Source: Pseudomonas uvaldensis (GTDB lineage: Bacteria; Pseudomonadota; Gammaproteobacteria; Pseudomonadales; Pseudomonadaceae). From it: a stretch of 64,000 bases of DNA. The DNA lies in contig NZ_JAIWKS010000001.1 of the NCBI RefSeq assembly GCF_021271205.1, forward strand, positions 62,001-126,000, given 5' to 3'. Every line of letters starts with the position of its first letter. The stretch's first letter is position 1. The notes under the pieces are model-generated. The model did not search any database. It was not told the origin of the DNA and worked only from the letters and a program-made list of their open reading frames with translations. The position numbers were made by a program, and so were the translations under genes. Positions 27,536 through 35,257 of the stretch are shown one piece after another.

Positions 27536-27748
27536 GTGTCAACCCTCAACGAAATCGCAGCGAACCACGCGAGACTGGCAAAGGCAAAGGAAGAGGAGTC
27601 GATTCGGTTGAGCGAGCTTCATGGACAAATTGTGGGTGGCTTTGAAATGCCGGCCAGTGAAGCGAGACAGGACCTATCGCTGCACTTCGACTTCATAGGA
27701 TTGGTCGACGTCAGGGGAAGCCACCCAGCCCTCGCTCAAGAATTATGA
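27536..27748 (+). CDS. Hypothetical small protein
   Basis: The protein has 70 residues from GTG 27536, with GGAG 8 bases upstream. It is soluble and charged (RLAKAKEEESIRLSELHGQ), with no signal peptide or known motif. Overlapping frames in the same stretch are also open, so this is the best of several options rather than a certain gene. Confidence 0.4.
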   Translation: MSTLNEIAANHARLAKAKEEESIRLSELHGQIVGGFEMPASEARQDLSLHFDFIGLVDVRGSHPALAQEL

Positions 27749-27799
27749 ACGTAGTGAACGCAGTCATCTGACGAAGCAACAACGATAATCATCGCCCCA

Positions 27800-28135
27800 C
27801 TACAGCGGACAAGTGCCGATGACGGCGTAGTCGGGGCGGGATGAGACGATCTCGACCGCCCAGCCTTCGGTAAAAGCCAAGTCGTTCTGCTCGACAAGCG
27901 CGTTGATTTCCGGGCAGAGCTTTTCGGCATCCGTTGGCGCCCCGTCGATGACAATGTTGACGGTCCGGTTCTTTGTCGAAAACTCGCAAGCCTGGGTCAA
28001 GGCATCCAGGCCATCCAGTATTTTGCAGAGCGTCGAGGCACTCTCCTCGGACTCATCCGCTGCGCTGCCATAGGCGAATGGGGCAGCCAGGGCGATCAAC
28101 AGACAACATGTACCCGCGACCACTTTACCTTTCAC
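27800..28135 (-). CDS. Secreted hypothetical protein
   Basis: The protein has 111 residues. A signal peptide (GTCCLLIALAAPFAYGSA) leads to a mature part of ~85 residues with four Cys that could form two disulfides (STLCK, TQACEF, EKLCPE, GTCPL). It is probably periplasmic. No family is recognised. It is followed 55 bases upstream, on the same strand, by the lipoprotein gene at 28191. Confidence 0.6.
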   Translation of the reverse strand: MKGKVVAGTCCLLIALAAPFAYGSAADESEESASTLCKILDGLDALTQACEFSTKNRTVNIVIDGAPTDAEKLCPEINALVEQNDLAFTEGWAVEIVSSRPDYAVIGTCPL

Positions 28136-28190
28136 GTTCAGGCTCCTCGGATTTTCGAGTAAGGGTGTTCGCGCATGGGCATGTCAAGGA

Positions 28191-28460
28191 TCAGTCCCGA
28201 ACAGGCTCTGCGGCAAACGCGGTATAGGGCAGCAATAACGTATCGGCAACCAGACTGAATGGCAGGTCAATCACGGCTACAGGCACCAGGGCTCGCAAGA
28301 TCCCGGCGTCTTCCTCCGTTGCCGCCTTGATCAGCTCAATGTCGCTGGCGGACCCACAATAGGGATGTGGACCACAGCGCGGGTGATCGTCGAAGGTTTC
28401 GGAAAGCGTCGAACACCCTGTCAGCAGCACAACGGCCGATGCACCCAGGAAAAATTTCAT
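28191..28460 (-). CDS. YceK/YidQ-family lipoprotein
   Basis: The protein has 89 residues. The signal ends in the lipobox LLTGC at residue ~16. The mature part has RCGPHPYCGSASDIELI and IDLPFSLVADTLLLPYTA, the family's typical closing hydrophobic motif. It is a small outer-membrane-type lipoprotein of unknown function. Confidence 0.78.
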   Translation of the reverse strand: MKFFLGASAVVLLTGCSTLSETFDDHPRCGPHPYCGSASDIELIKAATEEDAGILRALVPVAVIDLPFSLVADTLLLPYTAFAAEPVRD

Positions 28461-28526
28461 GCAGTCACTCCAACACTACGGACAGGGGTCACGCAACGTT
28501 CGGCAAATTTACCCCAGCGCAACGAA

Positions 28527-28553
28527 ACGGGCGACTCATCAGTCGCCCGTTTT
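28527..28553. terminator. Bidirectional rho-independent terminator
   Basis: ACGGGCGACT and AGTCGCCCGT are perfect 10-bp arms around a CATC loop, followed by TTTT on the plus strand and TTTCGTT on the minus strand. It serves the small gene ending at 28592. Confidence 0.8.
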
Positions 28554-28591
28554 CTACTCTGCCGCTTGTGTTCGAAATACTTCTTCACGCC

Positions 28592-28792
28592 TCAATGAAG
28601 TACCCTGCGGCTCTCCCCGATCCTGATTCTGTCGAGTGCTCTGTTCAACGCATCCAGGGCATCCAGCAAAGCTTTTGCCTCAGCTTCCCGACCGTCGCCC
28701 CAGAGGCGTTCAGCCATTTTGTTGAGTGCCAGGATAGAGCGCTCGATGTCAGCAGCCGTCACCGGTGCGCTTTCCTGGGGTTTGCTTGGCAT
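28592..28792 (-). CDS. Hypothetical small helical protein
   Basis: The protein has 66 residues from ATG 28792 (MPSKPQESAPVTAADIE). A GTG at 28834 would add 14 residues and touch the stop of a 23-codon frame as TAGTG. The sequence is amphipathic helix (ILALNKMAERLWGDGREAEAKALLDALDAL). No family recognised. It ends just before a strong terminator. Confidence 0.55.
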   Translation of the reverse strand: MPSKPQESAPVTAADIERSILALNKMAERLWGDGREAEAKALLDALDALNRALDRIRIGESRRVLH

Positions 28793-28833
28793 TGACTGAT
28801 CCAATTTCGATAGAGGCGCCGCAAGAGCGTGCA

Positions 28834-28905
28834 CTACTCGGCTTTTGCGCGCTTGATATCACTGATGATTTGCTGAGAAATCGCCTGGACCTGCTTTTGG
28901 GTCAT
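28834..28905 (-). CDS. Possible 23-residue frame coupled to the downstream small gene
   Basis: The frame starts MTQKQVQAISQQIISDIKRA and ends in TAG, whose last base is the first of the alternative GTG start of the next gene. There is no good ribosome site. It may be a gene remnant or chance. Confidence 0.2.
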   Translation of the reverse strand: MTQKQVQAISQQIISDIKRAKAE

Positions 28906-29187
28906 CGGCCGACAAGCCCCCCAGCGTACAGGTCAAACGCGAAGAATCTAGCATCATTCCTTTGCCACTACGAGCCGCGGATCAGGGGTCGCAACGACAT
29001 GCCGGGTTGGGCGCAGAATTGGCAAAATGAGGCGTTCTGATCCTGGATAGCTTCCTTCGCGAGTAAGCTTTGTCCCCACAATGAACAGAGAAGACACGCA
29101 TTCTTTTGCGAATCCCGGGTTTTACCGTACCCTGCCGTGACACCGATAAAGCACCTGAATCACACACGGCCGCTGACTGTTTTCCTT
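28906..29187. other. Intergenic region
   Basis: I see no gene here. Around 29050-29082 a decayed REP-like stretch (TTCGCGAGTAAGCTTTGTCC) is present but no longer symmetric. Confidence 0.4.
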
Positions 29188-30318
29188 ATGCGCAAAGTTC
29201 TGTACCTGCTGTTTTCACTGGCCCTGATTGCCGCCCTGACCACCTACGCACTGTGGACGGCGGATCGTCCCGCAGGCCATTACCTGTCGGACCTGCGCAT
29301 CAACCTGGCAGTTGACCAGGGCACGCCCGCCGACCAAGGCAACTTGCTGGGCATCCAGCCAGAATTGTTCCCCACTGACTACCAGAACGCGGACCGCCTG
29401 CATCGTAAACTGGCTGCCTACCTGCAAGCCGCCCGCGACCAGGGCTTTCTCAGTGATAAGACTGTCGTGGTCCTGCCCGAGCACATCGGCACCTGGTTGA
29501 TGATCAGCGGTGAAAAAGATGAGCTGTATCAGGCCGGTACGCTGAAGGAGGCCATGAACTGGCTAGCCGTCAGCAACCCGCTGGCGTTTATTCGCGCCTT
29601 GGTCAGCGCACGGGGCGATAATCGACTGGACGATGCGTACCTGCGCATGAAAGCCGACACAATGGCCCATGACTACCAGGCTTTGTTCGGCGGGTTGGCA
29701 AAGGAGTTTGGCGTGACCCTGGTGGCCGGGTCCATCGTATTGCCCGAACCCAGCGTCAGCGAAGGCGAACTGAAGGTGGGCCCTGGCGCGCTGTACAACA
29801 GCAGCCTGGTATTCGGCCGTGATGGCCTCCCCCTCGGGCAGCCCCAGCGTCAACAGCACCCGGTATTCGGCCAGCACGACGTACTCGGGGCCGACCGTAC
29901 TGGCGCAACCCACGTCTTCGATACCCCGGCCGGACGCCTGGGCATCCTGATCGGCAGCGACAGCTGGTACCCGCTCTACTACCGCCAACTCAACGAACAG
30001 GGCGCGCAACTGATCGCCGTCCCCGCCTTCGTCCTCGGTCGAAACACCTGGAACGAACCCTGGGGCGGGTATAAGGGCCTGTCCACCCCCAGCGAGGTGA
30101 GTCTCAAGCCAGGTGAAGTGAGTGAAGGCCAGGCCTGGCATCGGCTGACACTGACGAGCCGGGCTCCCGTCAGCCAGGCCAAGGGCGGCGTCAGCGTGTT
30201 CTTGCGTGGACAGTTCTGGGATAACGGCAGCGCCGGCCAGAGTTTCATCAGCCACGACGGCCAGCACTACCCTGACGGCGAAGCCCGTGGTGCGCGCCTG
30301 CTGAACCTGTGGTTGTGA
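29188..30318 (+). CDS. Nitrilase-superfamily protein lacking the catalytic Cys and Lys
   Basis: The protein has 376 residues from ATG 29188 (MRKVLYLLFSLALIA), which gives a signal anchor; an upstream ATG at 29137 is less likely. The nitrilase fold is recognisable: VVVLPEHIGTW carries the catalytic Glu (~95), and LGILIGSDSWYPLYYRQL (~265) aligns with the nucleophile strand, where family members have C-Y/W-D. Here the Cys position is Gly. The Lys strand reads GQPQRQQH instead of Y-R-K-x-H. It is therefore probably a non-catalytic, periplasm-facing member. The adjacent AraC regulator starts 1 base after its stop, so the two are an operon. Confidence 0.78.
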   Translation: MRKVLYLLFSLALIAALTTYALWTADRPAGHYLSDLRINLAVDQGTPADQGNLLGIQPELFPTDYQNADRLHRKLAAYLQAARDQGFLSDKTVVVLPEHIGTWLMISGEKDELYQAGTLKEAMNWLAVSNPLAFIRALVSARGDNRLDDAYLRMKADTMAHDYQALFGGLAKEFGVTLVAGSIVLPEPSVSEGELKVGPGALYNSSLVFGRDGLPLGQPQRQQHPVFGQHDVLGADRTGATHVFDTPAGRLGILIGSDSWYPLYYRQLNEQGAQLIAVPAFVLGRNTWNEPWGGYKGLSTPSEVSLKPGEVSEGQAWHRLTLTSRAPVSQAKGGVSVFLRGQFWDNGSAGQSFISHDGQHYPDGEARGARLLNLWL

Positions 30319-30319
30319 C

Positions 30320-31357
30320 ATGAAACCGCAGCCGATGCGCCTGGGCGATCTGTCCGTGGGCTTCGTCCATAGCCTGGCCGATGCGATTGCCAGCCACGGA
30401 CAGGACCCCCAACCCTTGCTCGAACAATACGGCCTCGATGCCGCACGCCTGGCCGAACCCGGCGCCCGGTTGTCGATTCCACGCTACATGCGCCTGGGTC
30501 ACGCAGCGATCCAACAGACCGGAGATCCGGCCCTGGGGTTGCGCATGGGGCGAATCAGCCGCCTGAGCCAGGCCGGACTGGCCGGCATCACCGCAGCCCA
30601 GGCACCGACCGTGCGCGAAGCCGCACGCTGCCTGGTTCGCTTCGAACCACTCTATGGCTCCAACTACCGAGGTCAATCGAGTTTTCACGAAGACGCCCAG
30701 GGGGCGTGGCTACGGTTCTATTCCATCAGCCCGTATAACGCCTATAACCGCTTCGTCGTGGATTCGATCATTGCCGGCTGGCTCCATCAATTATCCAGCG
30801 TAAGCGGCACCGTACTGCGAGCCGAGCGCATAGACATCGAGTTCGAGGAACCGGCCTACCCGGAAGACTACCGGACCCTGGGTGATTGCCCGATCCTGTT
30901 CGGCGCCGAACAGAATCAACTGCGCCTGGGACTGGGAAGCCTCGCCCAACGTAACCCGCAGCATTGTCCCAGCACCTGGCGGCACCTGCTGCAATTGTGT
31001 GAGCGGGAGCTGGAGCAACTCACCCGCACCCGTAGCCTGCGCGAGCGCATTATTCAGTTGCTGGGGCCATTGCTCAGCGGTGGCCGGGAGCCTGGCCTGG
31101 AGGAAGTAGCGGCACGCCTGAAACTACCGAGCTGGACGCTGCGGCGAAAACTGGCGGAAGAAGGCACGCAATTTCGCGCCATCCTGAACGACACTCGCCG
31201 CGACCTGGCGATGACCTACATTCGCGACACTGAACTGGCCTTCGGTGAAATAGCCTACTTGCTGGGGTTCGCTTCAGCCGAAGCGTTCCAACGTGCTTTC
31301 AAGCGGTGGAACGGCCAGACGCCGGGGGAGTTCCGTCGCGGTCACAGACACAAATGA
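30320..31357 (+). CDS. AraC-family transcriptional regulator (OruR/GbdR-like)
   Basis: The protein has 345 residues. The N-terminal ~200 residues match the arabinose-binding-like domain of this subgroup (QAPTVREAARCLVRFEPLYGSNY). The C-terminal double helix-turn-helix has LEEVAARLKLPSWTLRRKLAEEG (split over two helices) and the second motif FGEIAYLLGFASAEAFQRAFKRW. It lies directly behind the nitrilase-like gene, which it may regulate together with unknown targets. Confidence 0.88.
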   Translation: MKPQPMRLGDLSVGFVHSLADAIASHGQDPQPLLEQYGLDAARLAEPGARLSIPRYMRLGHAAIQQTGDPALGLRMGRISRLSQAGLAGITAAQAPTVREAARCLVRFEPLYGSNYRGQSSFHEDAQGAWLRFYSISPYNAYNRFVVDSIIAGWLHQLSSVSGTVLRAERIDIEFEEPAYPEDYRTLGDCPILFGAEQNQLRLGLGSLAQRNPQHCPSTWRHLLQLCERELEQLTRTRSLRERIIQLLGPLLSGGREPGLEEVAARLKLPSWTLRRKLAEEGTQFRAILNDTRRDLAMTYIRDTELAFGEIAYLLGFASAEAFQRAFKRWNGQTPGEFRRGHRHK

Positions 31358-31385
31358 GCCTCGAGCCCACCGCTGCCGCCCGCCC

Positions 31386-31472
31386 CTACAACTCGGTTGC
31401 GTCCTCGGCGGGTTCCAGCGGGTCCAGCTCGTATGCCTGGTATTCCAGCAGCTCTTCCTGATAATCATCCAT
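31386..31472 (-). CDS. 28-residue acidic small protein
   Basis: The frame starts MDDYQEELLEYQAYELDPLE and is strongly acidic. GGGGAAGGA lies 7 bases upstream of ATG 31472, a good ribosome site. The peptide has no membrane segment. It is convergent with the AraC gene, and two AT-rich palindromes lie 53-101 bases upstream of it. Its composition and ribosome site suggest a real small protein; function is unknown. Confidence 0.55.
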   Translation of the reverse strand: MDDYQEELLEYQAYELDPLEPAEDATEL

Positions 31473-31524
31473 TGCGAGTCCTTCCCCTATCGTTGAAACC
31501 GATGCCTGATGGCGCTGGTATCAG

Positions 31525-31573
31525 CATAAAGCTGCTTTATGAATAAAACATGAAGTAAAGACTTCATGTTTTA
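31525..31573. promoter_or_regulatory. Two adjacent perfect AT-rich inverted repeats
   Basis: CATAAAG-CTG-CTTTATG (31525-31541) is followed by TAAAACATGAAGT-AAAG-ACTTCATGTTTTA (31544-31573, 13-bp arms). Such long AT-rich symmetry is exceptional in this G+C-rich DNA. It could be an operator for the 28-residue protein gene or for the lipoprotein gene, or encode RNA hairpins. Confidence 0.55.
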
Positions 31574-31642
31574 AACGTAGCACAGGGGCGGAAAATTAAA
31601 GACTGATCTGTGGCAAGGTATTTCCACCTCACCACACGATGC

Positions 31643-32515
31643 TCAGGAGGCAGGCAGTGGCTGGATGGGCGCAGTCGGGGCTGGCAGATCACTGGGCGGA
31701 GGTGGCGTAATGACTTCCTGCACCGGTTCAGCCGTCGGCTCGGTCTCCCCTGACGGTGCCGGCTCACTGGGCGCAATCGGTGCCGGCTCCGCCGGTGGCA
31801 CGACCGGCTCCGAGGCGGCGGGGGCAGTTTCGGCAGGCACTGGCGCCGTTTCCTGAGTGGGCGCGACAGGTGCAGGTGCCACGGGCTCCGGCGTTTGCAT
31901 GGGCGTCAGCGTGGCCGGCTCGCCCTTGGTGTCCGGAACGCCCAGTTCAGTCTTGGGTTTATCGGCGCTCTCGGTGCCCGTCTTCGCTGGGGCTGGCAGG
32001 AATGCCTCCACCAAGGCGAAGAAACGCTCATAGAACTTGGCAGCCGACACGGTTTCGCTGGCGACCTTGACCATGGAATCGTCCGACGAACCGATCGGCA
32101 TCGACACCGACCCCAACACGCCCACGCCAAGGCTGGCGGAGTTGTTGATTTTCTTCAGCGCATAACGGTCCTGAAGAGCGTTGGCGAACATCGTCGAACG
32201 GTGTCCGGTGCCGCTGTCCTCGGCGCAGACCAGATTGAAGCTGATCTCCATGTGGGTATCACCGGCCTGCTGGAAACTCTTGTGGCCACTGACCAGCTTC
32301 GGATCGCTACTGGTAATGATGTAGCCCTGGCTGAGCAAGGCACGGCGGCCGGCTTCGCAGGTCGCCACATCGCTCACGGGATACGTACGGGAAAACGTCC
32401 CGGAGTCGTCGAAGTTCTCATGCTCGTAAATGGCGGCTTTCTTCGACGAGCAACCGGCTGCGACGGCCAGCATCAGTACCAGCCCGACGGTGCGCATGTG
32501 AAATGATCTGAACAT
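31643..32515 (-). CDS. DUF2242 lipoprotein with Pro/Ala-rich tail
   Basis: The protein has 290 residues from ATG 32515. A signal peptide (MRTVGLVLMLAVAAGC) ends in a lipobox, Cys ~23. The folded domain (~25-170) has YEHENFDDSGTFSRTYPV and SASLGVGVLGSVSMPIGSSD, as in DUF2242 proteins. The last ~110 residues are a Pro/Ala/Glu/Thr linker like those that cross peptidoglycan. It is probably an outer-membrane lipoprotein of unknown role. Confidence 0.72.
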   Translation of the reverse strand: MFRSFHMRTVGLVLMLAVAAGCSSKKAAIYEHENFDDSGTFSRTYPVSDVATCEAGRRALLSQGYIITSSDPKLVSGHKSFQQAGDTHMEISFNLVCAEDSGTGHRSTMFANALQDRYALKKINNSASLGVGVLGSVSMPIGSSDDSMVKVASETVSAAKFYERFFALVEAFLPAPAKTGTESADKPKTELGVPDTKGEPATLTPMQTPEPVAPAPVAPTQETAPVPAETAPAASEPVVPPAEPAPIAPSEPAPSGETEPTAEPVQEVITPPPPSDLPAPTAPIQPLPAS

Positions 32516-32682
32516 TGAACATCCTGAAGAAAACGGTCCGGGGCGCGTTGTGCAGCAGAACGCATTCCGGCAACGTAGGGATTGCTGTCTCAAAGGGGTT
32601 ACAAGTCTACCGGGGGATGGTTGCCGGAAAAAGACGCAAACCAGGCAGATCGATGAACATCCTGTTAATCGCAATGCCCAGA

Positions 32683-32720
32683 AACAAAAGACCCCGACTT
32701 TGCGGTCGGGGTCTTTTGTT
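32683..32720. terminator. Bidirectional terminator after ppiD
   Basis: AACAAAAGACCCCGAC and GTCGGGGTCTTTTGTT are perfect 16-bp arms around TTTGCG. It lies 18 bases after the ppiD stop, with T-runs on both strands. Confidence 0.9.
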
Positions 32721-32737
32721 CGGCAAACGTCAAACCA

Positions 32738-34609
32738 TCAATAACGCTTGATGTCCGCCGCGCTTTCCAGTTGTTTGCGATAGGCGGCGAAGTCCTGTTG
32801 CCCGGCACGGGACGCCAGGTAGCGACGGTATTCGGCCTTCTCTTCCTCAGTCGGCGCCGCACCTTCGTTCACACCGTTCAGGCGCACTACCATCAGGCTT
32901 CCGTCTGGCAAGGTCACACTGGTGAAGGTCGGTTTGTCTTTGGACTCTGGCTTGGGCATGCGGAAAATCGCCTGCAATACCGCCGGCTCGACACCTTCCT
33001 GGCTGCGCGTCGCCGCCTCGGTGGCCTTCCAGCTCTGGCCGTCGACAGGCTTGTCCAATTCAGTCTTGCCCTCGCGCAGGCTGGCGATCAACTCTTCGGC
33101 CCGGGTCTTGGCAGCCGCACTGGCGTGCTCCTTCGTCAACTGGGCACGAATGGCCGCAGACACGCTTTCCAGCGGCAATTGCTCAGGCTTGCGGTGTTCC
33201 TTGGCGCGCAGCACCACGACAGTTTCCGGATCCAGCTCGATGGCGGTGCTGTTGGCGCCTTCGTCCAGTACTTCCGGGCTGAACGCAGCCGTGACAACGG
33301 CACGGTTGGCCGCGATGCCCTCTCCACCCTCGCGACCGAACGGAGCCGACGTATGGACGGTCAGTTTCAGGTCCTGGGCAGGTTGTGCCAGGTCGGAAGC
33401 TTCGAAAGAGGCATCTTCCAGTTGCTTGGTCGCTTCTACGAAACGCTGTTCCACTTGCTGGGTCTTCAGCTCACGGGTCAGCTTGTCCTTGAGGCTGGCA
33501 AAAGTAGGCACCTCCGGCGCCTCGACACCCAGCAGCTTGATCAGGTGGAAGCCGAAATCGGTACGCACCGGTGTCGACACCTGATCCTTGTTCAAGGCGT
33601 ACAGTGCCTTTTCGAAAGCCGGATCATAGACGCCTGGACCGGCGAAGCCGAGGTCACCGCCATTGTTCGCCGAACCTGGGTCCTGGGAAAACTCCTTCGC
33701 CAGGGCTTCGAACGACTCGCCCTTGGCCAGGCGAGCCTGGACTTCCTCGATCCTGGCCTTGGCCTGGGCCTCGGAGACCTTGTCGTTTACCTCGATCAGG
33801 ATATGCGCTGCCCGTCGTTGTTCGGACAGGTTGGCGATTTCTTTCTGATACGCCGCCTGCAAGTCCTCATCCTTGACGCTGACCTGATCAAAGAAAGAGG
33901 CTTTTTTCAGCTCAAGGTAATCGATCACCACCTGATCCGGCGTCATGAACTCCTTGGCGTGCTTGTCGTAATAAGCCTTGACCTCGTCATCGGTCAGTTT
34001 CACTGCCGACGCATCGCTCTTGATGGTGAGGGTGGCAAAATCACGGGTCTGTTTTTCCAGGCGAGCAAACGCCAGGACCTGAGAATCGGTGACAAAGCCA
34101 CTGCCGGCCAGGCCAGCGCGCAATTGGCCGATCAGCATTTCCTGGGCCAGCATCTGGCGGAACTGCATACGGCTGTAGCCCAGCTGGCGGATCACCTGGT
34201 CGAAGCGCTCGGGGCTGAACTTGCCATCGACCTGAAACTCAGGGGTTTGCAGGATGACCTGGTCCAGCGCGGCATCAGAAAAGGCGAACTTCGCATCCTG
34301 TGCGCCCTGCAACAGCAACTTGCGATCGATCAGGCCCTTGAGCGCCGAATCACGCAGCATCTTTTCGTCCAGCAAGGAGGCGTCGAAATCCTTGCCCAGC
34401 TGTTGCATGAGCTGGCGACGTTGCATATCGACTGCCTGACTCAGCTCGTTCTGGCTGATTTTCTCGCCGTTCACCTTGGCCGCTTCGTCGCTGTTCCTGG
34501 TGGCTTGAAAAATGGCATCGAAACCGGTCAACGCCATCAGTGCGACGATGACTCCGATGATGGTCTTGGCAATCCAGCCCTGTGAATTGTCCCTGATATT
34601 CTGCAGCAT
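32738..34609 (-). CDS. ppiD: Periplasmic folding chaperone / peptidyl-prolyl isomerase PpiD
   Basis: The protein has 623 residues, the usual length. One N-terminal membrane helix (IIGVIVALMALTGFDAIF) anchors it to the inner membrane. A SurA-like chaperone region (~40-250) follows. The parvulin domain at ~260-360 has RRAAHILIEV and FEALAKEFSQDPGSANNGGDLGF; a second, less conserved part follows. It assists outer-membrane protein folding near the Sec translocon. It is the last gene of the quality-control series and is separated from hupB by a tRNA-like element. Confidence 0.93.
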   Translation of the reverse strand: MLQNIRDNSQGWIAKTIIGVIVALMALTGFDAIFQATRNSDEAAKVNGEKISQNELSQAVDMQRRQLMQQLGKDFDASLLDEKMLRDSALKGLIDRKLLLQGAQDAKFAFSDAALDQVILQTPEFQVDGKFSPERFDQVIRQLGYSRMQFRQMLAQEMLIGQLRAGLAGSGFVTDSQVLAFARLEKQTRDFATLTIKSDASAVKLTDDEVKAYYDKHAKEFMTPDQVVIDYLELKKASFFDQVSVKDEDLQAAYQKEIANLSEQRRAAHILIEVNDKVSEAQAKARIEEVQARLAKGESFEALAKEFSQDPGSANNGGDLGFAGPGVYDPAFEKALYALNKDQVSTPVRTDFGFHLIKLLGVEAPEVPTFASLKDKLTRELKTQQVEQRFVEATKQLEDASFEASDLAQPAQDLKLTVHTSAPFGREGGEGIAANRAVVTAAFSPEVLDEGANSTAIELDPETVVVLRAKEHRKPEQLPLESVSAAIRAQLTKEHASAAAKTRAEELIASLREGKTELDKPVDGQSWKATEAATRSQEGVEPAVLQAIFRMPKPESKDKPTFTSVTLPDGSLMVVRLNGVNEGAAPTEEEKAEYRRYLASRAGQQDFAAYRKQLESAADIKRY

Positions 34610-34679
34610 GCGTCCCCCAGAAACGGTTGAACTTCAAAAATTAGGCAACCGTGGAGCGTGGGTAGAATCCGGATAGAAG

Positions 34680-34704
34680 AAAGGCGCATCCGAGGATGCG
34701 CCTT
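34680..34704 (-). terminator. Terminator behind the tRNA-Asp-like element
   Basis: AGGCGCATCC and GGATGCGCCT form a perfect hairpin; on the minus strand TTTCTTC follows. It lies 9 bases after the encoded CCA of the tRNA-like sequence. Confidence 0.8.
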
Positions 34705-34712
34705 CTCGTAAC

Positions 34713-34787
34713 TGGCAGAGCGGACCGGGCTCGAACCCGCGAGCCCTGGCACGACAGGCCGGCTACAACCGGCCGTACTACCGCTCC
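34713..34787 (-). pseudogene. Degenerate tRNA-Asp (GTC)-like gene
   Basis: On the minus strand the 75 bases start GGAGCGGTAGTACGG and end CCGCTCTGCCA. The acceptor stem pairs over 7 bases (one G-U) with encoded CCA. The anticodon loop is CTGTCGT (anticodon GTC, Asp), and the T loop GGTTCGA is intact. A normal Pseudomonas tRNA-Asp has 77 bases. Here the D arm is two bases short and poorly pairing (GTAC against GTAG), A14 is G, and the anticodon stem and T stem each have one mismatch. Instead, GGCCGG-N6-CCGGCC forms a perfect hairpin that would compete with the cloverleaf. It is probably a decayed or repurposed tRNA. Confidence 0.65.
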
Positions 34788-34834
34788 GCTGCCAAGCCAG
34801 GCATGACCCCGACCCGGATAAACTCGATGAAACC

Positions 34835-35107
34835 TTAGTTGACGGCGTCTTTCAGTGCTTTACCGGCCTTGAAGTTCGGCTTCTTGGCGGCCTTGATTTG
34901 CAGCGCCTCGCCAGTTTGCGGGTTGCGACCGGTACGAGCCGGACGATCAGTCACGGAGAAGGTGCCGAAACCAACCAGAACAACGGAGTCGCCAGCCTTG
35001 AGAGCGCCAGTGACGGATTCGATTACAGCGTCCAGCGCACGGCCAGCAGCAGCTTTCGGGATATCAGCGGATGCAGCGATAGCATCAATCAGTTCCGACT
35101 TGTTCAC
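34835..35107 (-). CDS. hupB: DNA-binding protein HU-beta
   Basis: The protein has 90 residues, exactly the family length, with the opening [11 protein letters not shown] and the DNA-wrapping arm region [23 protein letters not shown] split over the two strands (~58-80). It forms dimers that bend DNA. It lies 150 bases downstream of lon, the conserved gammaproteobacterial order. Confidence 0.95.
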   Translation of the reverse strand: MNKSELIDAIAASADIPKAAAGRALDAVIESVTGALKAGDSVVLVGFGTFSVTDRPARTGRNPQTGEALQIKAAKKPNFKAGKALKDAVN

Positions 35108-35257
35108 TCTAAGTCCCCTTATATCTATTTGAGATGATTCTAAGTTTTTTTTGGTGAAAGCAAAAAACGAGTGCTGAATGGCCTACAGACACTTAAGAGC
35201 CGCTTTATAACAAGGGCTCTAAAAAACTGTCAAGGAAGCCCCCCAGGCAAATGCGTA

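Noticed and set aside
29050..29082. REP-like sequence
   Set aside because: Only one arm is recognisable and the palindrome is lost; mentioned as a remnant only.
32771..34585. 604-codon plus-strand frame antisense to ppiD
   Set aside because: Composition is Leu/Gln/Arg-rich without domains; ppiD on the other strand is unambiguous.
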